Assembly (NCBI GenBank): GCA_036873135.1
Contig: JAPTYO010000002.1
Span: 39,237,452 to 39,301,451 of the forward strand
Direction: 5' to 3'
Origin: Clarkia xantiana subsp. parviflora
Lineage: Eukaryota > Streptophyta > Magnoliopsida > Myrtales > Onagraceae
DNA length: 64,000 nt
In this document: in pieces, positions 1-10,314 of the stretch
Layout: each line of letters starts with the position of its first letter
Position numbering within the stretch: position 1 is the stretch's first letter
Notes under the pieces: generated by a model
The model's database searches: none
What the model was told of the DNA's origin: nothing
The model's input: only the letters and a program-made list of their open reading frames with translations
Translations under genes and position numbers: made by a program

Positions 1-167
1 ACCTTTGAACCCAAATCAGAGTCAGACATCTCCGGGATGTAATCCGAAATCAAGTCGGAGTGCGGAAACCGCCCTCTCATAAAAAGCTGCTTGGGCGGAT
101 AACGGATTATAGGAGCATCATAAGCAAGGCCACCACGGGAAGCCTTAGGAGAAAAAGGCTTATTCAT
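1..167 (-). CDS. Partial open frame running off the window edge
   Basis: On the minus strand an ATG at 167-165 opens a frame of 55 codons that is still open at base 1. It starts MNKPFSPKASRGG and ends in acidic MSDSD-like residues at the edge. I do not recognise the family. The flank to about 640 has the composition of the non-coding 3' parts of element A, so this could be the first coding exon of an antisense gene in another gypsy-type element lying mostly outside the window. That is inference only; the frame is short and could be chance. Confidence 0.25.
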   Translation of the reverse strand, partial: MNKPFSPKASRGGLAYDAPIIRYPPKQLFMRGRFPHSDLISDYIPEMSDSDLGSK

Positions 168-768
168 TTTGAAGGGGAATTGAGTCGACACATCTTAGCC
201 CAGAAAAAGCTCAAAAAGCACGCCTGACAATAGGAAGGAAAAACGCCGGTCCATCAGAAATTACCGATCCCACCTCAAATCCATCAAGACCGACCTACCC
301 AAGAGTACGTCCCAAAGTGCACAAAGATCAAATGCTTACCACGGGGGAAAAAGACACGTGCATGGATGATACTACTTGTCAAAGGGGGGCTATGATGAAT
401 AAAGCATGGAAAACACCCCCGAGGGGGGAGACAAATAAAGTCACCTCAACACTACCTAAGGTAATGAAGGGTGGAACTAAACATCCTCCATGAGGGTATG
501 TATCAACTGTACAAGCAAGAGATGACCTAGGCAAAGCACTAAGGCACCCAAACAACAAGCAACTATCAAGTTCCTAATGGGGCAACATCTATATCAAACA
601 CTCACCTCAAAGATGCTCCAAAAAGCTCTAATAAAAGGAAGACAGGAACAAAAGGACACAGTCCGAAGGCTAAGTAAAACGAGACCAATATACTCAATTT
701 CCAATTCTTTTATTCAATCGAAATATTATTTCAAATGTCAAAATGCCATCACTCATACATGCCACTTA
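168..768. other. Non-coding flank next to the Copia relic
   Basis: No convincing gene. The sequence is A-rich on the plus strand with scattered G runs (for example around 380-430), resembling the filler inside LTR element A. The Copia 3' LTR would be expected here, but I could not find a matching LTR elsewhere in the window. Confidence 0.4.
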
Positions 769-2167
769 TTAAGCCCTGCGTAATCCAAACAGTTTTACAT
801 GCTTTTCAAAATTTTCTCTACGTAATGTTTTAGTTAATGGGTCTGCGACCATATTGTTTGTGGACAAGTGTTCTAAAGAGATTATATTGTCTTCCACAAC
901 TGATTTGGCATAATTGTATTTCACATTAATGTGTTTGGTCCTACTATGGTACTTTGGATTCTTAACTGCTGCAATTGCTGCCTGACTGTCAAAGTATACC
1001 TTCACATGTTTGCTCTTCTTGTCGGTGCCAATTAATGCAGTAAGAAGCCTTTTCAGCCAAACTGCTTCTTGTGCGTTTTTAGAAAGGGAAACAGATTCTG
1101 ATTCCATAGTGGAAAGCGAGACACATGATTGCTTCTTGCTTACCCATGATATGGCAGCATCAGCAAGGAGGAAAACTCCCCCTGTGGTGGACTTACGATC
1201 GTCCGGATCGCCACCGTGCTCGGCATCACTATAACCAGTCAATTCGATTTGCCTGCCCTTATAGCACAAAACATAGTCGGCAGTAACTTTCAGATATCTT
1301 ATAATTCGTTTTACGGCCTTTAAATGTTGATAGCCAGGATCTGATTGGAATCTTGCTACTAGGCCCACAGCGTAACAGATGTCTGGCCGAGTACATAGCA
1401 TAGCGTACATTAAACTTCCTACCATGCTTAGATACTCTGCATTCTTCATCTATTCACGCTCCTGCTGGTTCTTCGGGCCATCACGCTTCGACAGCGCGCA
1501 CCCGAACACAACCGGCGTATCCACGGGTTTGGCATCGAGCATTCTGAATCTTTTCAATAGTTTGTTGATATATGATTCTTGAGATAGACACAATCTCCGG
1601 GCGGCAGATCTCGGGCAATTTTAATGCCTAAGATGTACGTGGCCTCTCCCATGTCTTTCATCTCAAATGCTGATGATAACCAGAACTTTGATTCGTTCAT
1701 GAAACTCACATCATTTGCAGCAATGAGTATGCCATCCACGTATAAGGTTACGATGACATATTTCGACCCGGAGGTCTTGGTGTAAACGCAGGGATCCTCA
1801 TGAAGGTTCAAAAATCCGTTTCCGAAGATTTCCTCGTGGAATCTGCGATACCATTGCCGAGACGATTGTTTAAGACCGTAAATAGATGTTTGGAGTTTGC
1901 AAACTTTACGTTCTTTAGCTAGGAGTAATAAAACCCTCTGGCTGCTCCATATAGATCTCTTTCTCCAGGTTTCCATGGAGAAATGCGGTCTTTAACATCC
2001 ATTTGATGCAGGCTCGTGATCGAGGCTTGCAATAAGGGAAAGGAGGGCCCTAACTGTGGTGTAACGCACAGTTGGTGAGTATGTTTCATCAAAGTCCTCT
2101 CCGTGAATTTGGGTATATCCTTTCGCAATCGTTCGAGTTTTGCACCACTCAAATTTTCCATCAGTAG
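769..2167 (-). pseudogene. Copia-type pol relic: RT and RNase H part
   Basis: Reading leftwards on the minus strand, the frame fragments carry Copia reverse transcriptase (DGKFEWCKTRTIAKGYTQ, then FDETYSPTVR at the right end; YGLKQSSRQWYRRF and YVDGILIA in the middle). Next comes the RT tail (LLKRFRMLDAKPVDTP, about 1500-1553) and an RNase H with GYSDAEHGGD, the MESE segment and FDSQAA, ending at 769. The usual YVDD is YVDG. Frame changes near 1554 and 1976-1992 and an in-frame stop near 1450 show it is dead. The right edge is the exact insertion point of element A, beyond which the same gene continues at 17099. Family assignment is firm; lineage within Copia is not resolved. Confidence 0.9.
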
Positions 2168-2927
2168 TGATGGATATACGCCCAATTAGAACCCGTTTTA
2201 CTTCAGACTGTCTTATTTTGATTACCCCATTTACGAATGTAAATCGAAACTTAGACCCGAACACTTTGCCTAAAACGCTAACAGTCCGAACGAGGTAAAA
2301 TTACTCGCCCGGACCCGACCATCGACCTCACCTAGGTGAGATCGGGTGGACCAACCCGATCTCCCCTAGGGGAGACGGGGTTGGCTCACCCAACCCCTCT
2401 TAGGAGGGGTTGGGAAAATCCACCCGGTGTAAGGCCTCGGGGGTCGGATTCTCTGTCCGACCCCAAGGGTCCTGACCTCTTTCCACCCGTCCCACACTTA
2501 GATTATTTCGCCTACATCTCCATGCTTTAAGGGTCTAATCATACGGTTATGAGTTAATTAAATACGCTTCGGGGATTAATGATGTCATTAAGCCACCTTA
2601 ATCCCCCTGAAGCCTATAAATACTACTCGTATCCTATTCATTTCCATCACGTTGATTATTCACTAGCTTATGCTCTGCCTTCTCTCTAGTTTGTCTCTCT
2701 AGAAATATTATACATACTTAGGCATCAGAGAGGGTTCACCAAGCATCACCCCCCCCCCCTCCGTGCTTGGTACTGCCCATATTGCAGGTCATTCAGAAGA
2801 AAGAAGTCGTAAGAAGAGAAAGATACGGATCAGACCATCGAGCGGATAGAGCATCGGATCAAGTTTTCACCCGTGAGAAGCGACACTTGGACCGACAACC
2901 CGTTGACCCGAGTGACGCAACTTAACA
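2168..2927 (+). repeat. Element A 5' LTR
   Basis: 760 bp, TG...CA ends. A TATA box TATAAATA lies at 2615-2622. About 100 bp downstream comes GGCATCAGAGAGGG (2721 on), followed by a stem (CCAAGCA/TGCTTGG) enclosing a C-rich loop and then ATTGCAGG, a layout shared with the other LTR families of this window. Confidence 0.93.
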
Positions 2928-2929
2928 CT

Positions 2930-2945
2930 TGGCGCCGTCCGTGGG
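2930..2945 (+). promoter_or_regulatory. Element A primer-binding site
   Basis: TGGCGCCGTCCGTGGG starts three bases after the LTR end. It differs by one base from the site of elements C and D (TGGCGCCGTCTGTGGG), the form common in Tat-type plant gypsy elements, where a tRNA 3' end primes minus-strand synthesis. Confidence 0.85.
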
Positions 2946-2978
2946 TTTTGAACAAAAAGCCTACCTATCACGAGTCAG

Positions 2979-3830
2979 ATGGCAAACATATACGTTATTC
3001 ACAGAGGCTTTGGAGCAGGTAGTGAATCAGCAAATGCAAGAGAGGCATATATGACACAAGTAGGAGATAGCACAATCAAAGAAAATAAAGTAAAGGAGAA
3101 AAGAGAAGATACAATTCAGTTCTTAAAGAAGGACATTAAGCACGTGTTACCAAAGAACAACGACGCCTTGGTCATAACGATGAAAATCACTGACATGGAC
3201 ATAGGTTGAATCATAGTAGATGGTGGAAGCTCGCCAAGCATCCTCAGCAAGAAAGTGGTTGACATATTAGGCATGAGACCAGCATAAAACAAGTGCACTA
3301 CCCTTCATAGGATTTTCTAGAGAGCCAGCCTACCCACTGGGGGCTATCACACTACCCGTGAGATTAGGCACATGCCAGAGGCAGTTGAAGATTGATGTTC
3401 ATTTCCTTATTATTGAAGGAATGGATGAATAAAATGGAGTTCTAGGTACCACCAGAATTAACAAATGGAGCATAGTGTCATGAACACCACATCAGAAAAT
3501 GAAGTTCCCCACAAGTGAAGGAATTGGGGAGGTAAAAGGAAATCAGAAGGTGGCAAGAAAATGTGAAAGGATTGCACTTAGCAAGAAAACGAAAACAAAA
3601 AAATGAGGTCCTATCAATAGATGAGGATCCAAGGGAGGATCACTGAGGACTTGCACCTATGGAGGAACTTAAAGAGACACTGATAGAGGAACCCGAAAGA
3701 AAAGTGAAAATCAGGACAGCCTTGGCTGAAGAAGAAGAAGCACAAATAGTAGCATTGCTAAGGGAATACAAAGATCCGTTCGCTTGCACCAAGCGATATG
3801 CCTGTGATAACACACAGCCCCAGCCACCAA
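2979..3830 (+). pseudogene. Element A protease to early RT relic
   Basis: The first frame (2979-3209) reads NIYVIHRGFGAG and then NDALVITMKITDMDIG before a TGA. It continues as IIVDGGSSPSIL, matching the protease segment NVIHGGFAAGG...ILIDGGSSSDIL of element D. After frameshifts the segment at 3659-3800 reads MEELKETLIEEPERKVKIRTALAEE, matching the D linker before RT (MEDLKEVEIDGPERRVKIGSALSDE). Several stops and shifts make it non-functional. Because protease sequence starts about 50 bp after the left LTR, gag has been deleted; RT catalytic core, RNase H and integrase are also absent. Confidence 0.85.
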
Positions 3831-4273
3831 TGAGACAAGAATTCCAGCATCCACCTCCCCATGGATACCCTCGATAGACATACAGTTCGTATCACCACGG
3901 ACACGACTAAGAGACATTCCAAGAAGATCTCAAAGTGAGGGACACTGTCTCGACAACACGACAAGGAAACCGCCTAGTCCTGATACAACATGACAGGTTC
4001 CAACCCCTCATGCAAGACAACCCTCAGTACACTTCTCCCAGGGATAGAGGGCAGTCTGAAAGACAGTGCTTTGAGCCTGGAATTCACATAGTGACATACT
4101 ATGTTACTACATCACTAATACAACGGGAAGACTTACAGACAGGCACAATGGAGTGAGATCACACATAGCGTATACGGAAGATATACCTCCACCTAGTCCG
4201 CCATGGCAAGAAGGCGACCTTATAATTACCAAAGAAGTAGGGGATATCAACACCCCCACACCCATATCCTTCC

Positions 4274-4655
4274 TGTTAGATATCTGTCCAATTCGGGTTC
4301 GTATTTACATTTCGGGCCTCGCAAAATACTCCATAACCCGTAAAAGAACTCTTCCGCAGACACCCAAGTCCAAAACGATCCGGAATACGCGCAGTACCCG
4401 GACCAGGGGACTTCCGGATTGCCTTAAGGCAATCCGGGCCGTTTCGAATTGCTAAGGCAATCCGGACCCGGTCCGGATTGCTAGACAATCCGGGCAGGTC
4501 CGGATTGCCGACGTGCTCCACGCGCTTATTCTGCTAAGTATGAGAAGTCAGTGCGCGCATAGCCAACTTTGATGACGGTATACGTTTTCCTTTAAACCGG
4601 CATCAAACCGTACAAAAACCGGGCACGGTCCTTTGGTTTCCTATAAACAAGGAGT
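4274..4655 (+). repeat. Element B 5' LTR, truncated after the TATA box
   Basis: Matches the right LTR from its TG end to TTTCCTATAAA (TATA at 4642-4648), then similarity stops. The remaining ~300 bp of the LTR and the primer-binding site are gone, replaced by unrelated AT-rich sequence. The gap is best explained by an internal deletion after insertion, since the target duplication is intact. Confidence 0.82.
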
Positions 4656-6990
4656 CTTCGTATCAGACTCCTCTATTATATGCATTACTAAAAAGAAAAT
4701 TTCATAACTCCATATTTTTGCAAAATTGTAAACATTGCAACTATCTGACAAAGCGCAACTCTGTTCGTAGGTACATACTACACTATGATTATTACATTGG
4801 AATTATGCCAAGTAGTAACCTATGCACATAATATATACTTCAACAATACAAGCTAAGCATTATGTTCAAGGAGGGATTTATGGCATACAACACCAGCATA
4901 CCTATTATCTACACCAACAGGGAGTTTATTTCTCCATCCATAACGGCGTCTATCTCAAGAAGACGTTCACTCAGGAACAACGTCAACAACATACAATTCC
5001 TTGGAAGAAAACCAAAACTTATTCTAAAAGTGACATGGTGCAATATCCTCCTTGTAGGGACAAAACTCATGTTCACATCTATCAAAAGTGACATGTTGCG
5101 ACATCCTCTTCAAAAGGGCAAACTCCATGTTTACTTCTAAAAAATGGCATGTTGTGAAATCCTCTGGGCAAATCCTCATGTTCATAGCCATTCCCTGAAT
5201 AAAAACAGGATGCGGCAAATACATTATGGGACTGATCACCCCACCATGGCGGAAATCCTCTTAATAGACGACAACCCCACACACTAAAAGTATGTATACT
5301 CTCTTAAGGGTTCATACACCATGAAGACTTAGGTCTGAAAAGGGATAGCTTAATGTTATACGCTTATAAAAGCAAAACTTGTACAAAACTCATCAAACTG
5401 ACAAGTCGAGTCTTGTATAACGTTATCTTGCTCTTTAGCATATAACGCCAAAACAACAAAATCAGCAAGAAGTATCTTGCAACAACGTCGCCTTAGAGTG
5501 GAACTAAGAGACGGTATAAACTTAAGTCTTGCTACGTCAAGACGAAACTGCTACATGTCAAAGGCCAAGTGCCAAGTACATTACTACCTGCAATGCTACA
5601 AGTACCAAGTGTACATAACACCCTGCAATGCGCAAGTCGCAACATCGTATGTTCTATCCATCACAACAAAGAGTTCAATCCTATCATCCAAGTCCAATAC
5701 ATACGGACAATGAAAATAACACAAGGTATGAAATATTACTAACAAGTTATCACATGTTTATTATTATTGAAAACAGGTCCAAGTGATGAAATACCATTCA
5801 AGCAAAGGCATAAACAAAGATTTATCGAAAACCTCAAAACAACATCAACCCATTCACAAAGGGTTCAACATGCTGGAAGCAGACAACCTGACACCAACCA
5901 AGAGATAACATCATCTCCAAGGATCTATGGCAAAGAGTTCATAATGTCAACATCAAATACAATGTCGTCATCCGCACAAAAGAGACGACAAGAATGGTCG
6001 TTTCAACTTCAATACGACATAGCTCTTCAACATAAGCGCGACAATCAGCAATTCGCGCATCAAAATCAGCCGTCTTCAAGATCAAGTTTCAAGTGTGAAG
6101 AAGTAAACAACGCTTACCTCAATGGGAGGAACGCTCCTCCTTGGGCCGGTCCCTCGACCGGGGGGCAGAAGGCACCACCGCACGACCCTCAACTCTATTC
6201 CCTTTATCGCAAGAAGGAGTTAGCACGGTCGTACTCGGCATAAAGAACTTAGAATCGCTCGAGGAACGCACCCCTGCGTCGGATCTTTTGAGAATTGTGC
6301 TAAAGCCAGGAACTGCAACCACGCGTTAAGCAACATGAAAGCAACAACTTGGAAAATTAACAAGTTCAAAGAAGATACAAGGAGGTGCCTTACTCTCAAG
6401 TCCTTTACCGCGACCATGTCCGGAGACTCCAAAGTAGCGGGGGCAATTGTACGGACATTCCTTCCAACAAGCGGATTACTGTATACATTGGCTATCTGCA
6501 AAGACGAGCTTTTTCCATCAGTCCGACCTACATTACAACATGATACAAGTCATAAATATCATCAACATACCAAATCTTCAGAAGGACGTATATGTGTACC
6601 GACATCAATTAATCAAGCAAGGACATCAACATCTACACTTGGTGTATTATTTAGCTGCTCAACCATGTCGACATCCGAACACAGAGTTACTCGCAGAATG
6701 GAAATAGTAAACTTAATCATGATAATAGCCGTGGGAAGATTAATTCCGACAAGAAGATAGCAAGATCTGATATCCTGAAAAATGCAACCAACAATCCAAT
6801 CAGTGCGCAAACACGCATCAACACTTATGCAAACATTTATGCAATGGACGCTCCATGTGAGATAACTATGTACGCAATGACCTAATAATCTTCGTGCAAC
6901 AAGTAACAACCATCATACAAGGAGGGGCAACCCTCTCTACACATCGACTTCCATGGCGACATCGAGCTCATACTCGCAGCATACATGATT
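4656..6990. other. Element B interior without recognisable genes
   Basis: A-rich sequence with short open frames that show no gag, protease, RT, RNase H or integrase motif on either strand. Two near-identical ACATGGTG/CATGTTG-like tracts around 5030-5150 give it a weakly repetitive feel. The only compositional anomaly is the GC-rich patch at 6119-6322. Confidence 0.5.
6119..6322 (-). other. GC-rich patch with splice-like borders
   Basis: About 200 bp much richer in G+C than its surroundings. On the minus strand its upstream border reads GTGGTTGCAG (acceptor-like) and its downstream border reads ATTGAG then GTAAGCG (donor-like). One minus frame is open over 67 codons, ending at a TGA just before the donor. 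It could be a remnant exon of an antisense gene like those in A, C, D and E, but I see no sequence similarity that proves it. Confidence 0.3.
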
Positions 6991-6992
6991 AC

Positions 6993-7575
6993 AAGGACGA
7001 AATATTTCCTAAGTGTTTCCATGGACGTACCTACATGTCGACAATGATTGATGTCGACAAGCGATGAATATTTCCTAAATGTTTCCATGTACGTACATAC
7101 ATGTCGACAAGGATGGATGTCGACAAGCGAGGAATATTTCCTAAATGTTTCCATGTACGTACATACATGTCGACAAGGATGGATGTCGACAAGTGAAGGA
7201 TACTTTCTAAGTGTTTCCATGTACGTACATACATGTCGACAAGGATGGATGTCGACAAGTGAAAGATATTTTCTAAGTGTTTCCATGTACGTACATACAT
7301 GTCGACAAGGATGGATGTCGACAAGTGAAGGATATTTTCTATGTGTTTCCATGTACGTACATACATGTCGACAAGGATGGATGTCGACAAGTGAGGAATA
7401 TTTTCTAAGTGTTTCCATGTATGTACATACATGTCGACAAAGATGGATGTCGACAAGAGAAGAATATTTTCTAAGTTTTTCCATGTACGTTCATACATGG
7501 CGACAATGATGGATGTCGACAAGGGAAGAATATTTTCTAAGTGTTTCCATGTACATACATACATGTCGACAAGGA
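6993..7575. repeat. 66-bp minisatellite, about nine copies
   Basis: The start GTTTCCATG recurs at 7015, 7081, 7147, 7213, 7279, 7345, 7411, about 7477 and 7543, a 66-bp period. Each unit has ACGTACATACATGTCGAC and GGATGTCGACAAG, giving local inverted symmetry around GTCGAC. The period is a multiple of three, so spurious long frames appear on both strands. Related TTTTCTAAGTGTTT fragments recur to about 7720. Confidence 0.95.
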
Positions 7576-7579
7576 TAGA

Positions 7580-8612
7580 TTGCATGCATCAAGTAGCTAT
7601 TATCAACTTCTACACAATACCTCCTAAGTATTTCTACGACGCTTATCGACAAAGCTCATACGAAGACATCTATGGTAACAAGCATTAGATATTGTTAAAA
7701 TATTTTCTAAGTGTTTTAGCATGCTTGCAGAAAGTGGCCGATGATCAACATACGACGCTCAAAGCACATTGTCTAGCTTACCATTACCCATGTACAACAG
7801 TCAACGATCATGTCCGAACAACTATCCATCATCAACATCAAGCATGCAAAAACGATGACTAAAGCATGGAACAACATGAAGACAATGAATACTATGCACA
7901 AGGGAAGTATAACAATCCATTTATACTTTTCTAAAAATTTCCAGCACTTAGAAAAATTTTGGCCGATTTGGAAAGCTAATTACTCTAATGCATTTTATCA
8001 AACATGATGATTTCAAGATCAAATTAAGGTGACTACACACATGATGATTTCAAGATCAAATTAAAGCCAAACGAAGTCACGAAATGTCCAGCCATGTACG
8101 AAATTGAACTCACCAACACGAAGCGAGTCCGAATTGACACGTGCCAAACACCGGAAAAATCACGCGCTGCCACCACCGAGATGAAGCGCCGCCGTGGTTC
8201 CAGTCACGCGCCGACAATCCCTCTTCCACACGCCGTCGACCTTGTTCCCTCCCTTGGCCGGAATCCAATTGATATCAACTATGGTGTGTCTACTCCAAAT
8301 TTATGATCTCAAAAGCTTCATCTTCATCAAGAGTGGAGAGCTTCTTGGATATTTATCTATGAAGGATGTAAGATAATGAGTATTCTCTCTCCTAATTTTC
8401 ACTAATAGTGCCTACACCATGTGCTAAGGACTAAACTTTCATGTATTTTCATATAAGTCCTTAGCAACCTTTACAAGCATCTTTGCATCTCTCCTATGTT
8501 CACATTGCATACATACTATGCCATGCTTCATGACACACTACACGTAATTATTATTACATATTACGTACATAGAATTTATTATGCACGATTCTTATTTATG
8601 ATCGTTACATGA
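7580..8612. other. Element B interior between minisatellite and MITE
   Basis: No gene recognised. A 38-bp direct repeat (ATGATGATTTCAAGATCAAA core) occurs at about 8002 and 8041. A GC-richer stretch at 8090-8290 has a short open frame of unknown meaning. Confidence 0.45.
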
Positions 8613-8621
8613 TTATTTTTA

Positions 8622-9144
8622 GGGTTAACAGGTCTTTTGGTCCATGATGTTTGACAACTTTTGGGTTTTGGTCAATGATGTTTTTTTTTACCTAGTTTTG
8701 GTACCATATGTTTGCAGATTTTTTCTAGTTTTGGTCTAACCGTTACATTCCGGTCATTTTTTGACATGTTCAAGTCACGTGATCCACTCTAAACTTTAAA
8801 TTTAGTCCCTCTAATACTTTCTTAACCTTTTTTTTGTTCAATTTAGTCCCGGAGTTTCAAAATTGACCCCAATTGAACAATAGGTCCAATTGAATTTTTG
8901 AAACTTCCGGACTAAATTGAACCAAAAAAAGGTTAGGAAACTATTAGAGGGACTAAATTGAACACAATTGAAAGTTTAGGGTGGATCACGTGACTTGTAC
9001 ATGTCAAAAAATGGACGGAATGTAACGGTTAGACCAAAACTAGAAAAAATCTACAAACATATGGTACCAAAACTAGGTAAAAAAATATCATTGACCAAAA
9101 CCCAAAAGTTGTCAAACATCATGGACCAAAAGACATGTTAACCC
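8622..9144. mobile_element. Fold-back MULE-like MITE
   Basis: 523 bp, nearly palindromic over its whole length. Both ends read GGGTTAAC inwards, followed by TCTTTTGGTCCATGATG. The arms extend through TAACCGTTACATTCCG to a centre near 8885. The 9-bp duplication TTATTTTTA flanks it (8613-8621, 9145-9153), the size made by Mutator-like transposases. No coding capacity. It lies inside element B. Confidence 0.92.
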
Positions 9145-9153
9145 TTATTTTTA

Positions 9154-9620
9154 TAATCTAAGTATGAATTTCATGTTTACGTCATGTCTCACATTTACAC
9201 CATGCTTCAGGATTACGTACATGCTCTCCAATTTTATATTGTTCTAAGTGTTTTGCTTATTGCATGGTTACGTCATCCATTTGCTATATCGTCATCTACA
9301 TGTTGACAACGTGTTATATGCTTACGTCATATACCATGATATTATCACGTTGTATAATTCTTTATTATTACAAGTATTTTACTCATTACATGATAATTGC
9401 GAATATATCGTTAATTGCATGTTGCTATATGCATATTGTCCGCTACGCTAAGCCTGTAAACAGATTACGTACATACGGCGGAAAATTAAAGTTGGTCAAA
9501 TTTATGATCCCTACACTCGAATTGACAAACAGGCCACCCCTGAGATCAGTAAGAACCTAAATTGGACGAATATCTTATCTTAAAAAGAGTCAAGCATGGG
9601 TTTTGAACCACTACTTGACT
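9154..9620. other. Element B interior before its 3' LTR
   Basis: AT-rich, CATG-rich sequence without recognisable gene. It ends in the polypurine tract CGGGGGCAAG (9621-9630). Confidence 0.5.
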
Positions 9621-9630
9621 CGGGGGCAAG

Positions 9631-10309
9631 TGTTAGATATCTGTCCAATTCGGGTTCGTATTTACATTTCGGGCCTCGCAAAATACTCCATAACCCGTAA
9701 AAGAACTCTTCCGCAGACACCCAAGTCCAAAACGGTCCGGAATACGCGTAGTACCCGGACCGGGGGACTTCCGGATTGCCATAAGGCAATCCGGGCCGTT
9801 TCGGATTGCTAGACAATCCGGGTAGGTCCGGATTGCCGACGTGCTCCGCGCGCTTATCCCGATTATATTGCTAAGTATGAGAAGTCAGTGCGCGCATAGC
9901 CAACCTTGATGACGGTATACATTTTTCTTTAAACCGGCAGCATACCGTACAAACCGGGCACGGTCATAATGTTTCCTATAAATAGGGACCTAGGCCTCCC
10001 ATTTTAAACAACTCTCTCATTTTTGGCTTTTCGAGCTCTGACTTCTCTCTAAAGACTTTCTCTCTCTAAAGATTATGACTTGAGCGTCAGAGAGGGCCCA
10101 ACCAGCATTCCCCCCCACTTCCACGCTGGTTACTGCCCCTTGTGCAGGACCCGGAGTTCGAGAGATCAAAGTCGGAAAGTTGAAGACTGGTTCGAGGATC
10201 GTGTCTCAAGGTTCGCAGCATACAGACAGATACCCGTCCCTGTGCACACATCCAGAGGCCGTTCGTGGGAGAGAAGCCCGAAGTTACCCAAGTGGAAGCA
10301 AACTTAACA
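9631..10309 (+). repeat. Element B 3' LTR
   Basis: 679 bp with TG...CA ends. TATAAATA lies at 9977-9984. Downstream GAGCGTCAGAGAGGG (10082 on), a stem ACCAGC/GCTGGT around a C-rich loop and CCCCTTGTGCAGG repeat the arrangement seen in element A, C and E LTRs. Confidence 0.92.
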
Positions 10310-10314
10310 CTTCC

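Larger units (their letters stand above)
4274..10309 (+). mobile_element. LTR retrotransposon B (non-autonomous), nested in A
   Basis: Left LTR copy starts at 4274 and right LTR is 9631-10309; both begin TGTTAGATATCTGTCC. The right LTR ends CTTAACA and is preceded by CGGGGGCAAG, a polypurine tract. CTTCC at 4269-4273 and 10310-10314 is a perfect 5-bp target duplication. The interior carries no recognisable gag or pol motif in either strand, so it resembles a large non-autonomous derivative. The sequence between 4656 and about 6990 holds short unrelated open frames only. Confidence 0.9.

Noticed and set aside
2336..2530. Plus-strand frame in the element A LTR
   Set aside because: It is inside U3, not shared as a frame by the other LTR, and shows no protein features.
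7031..7585. Long open frames on both strands of the 66-bp array
   Set aside because: The unit is 22 codons without stops, so any frame stays open. No start context, composition or homology supports a protein.
8090..8300. GC-richer stretch as a captured gene fragment
   Set aside because: No recognisable protein motif or splice pattern; left as unassigned interior of B.
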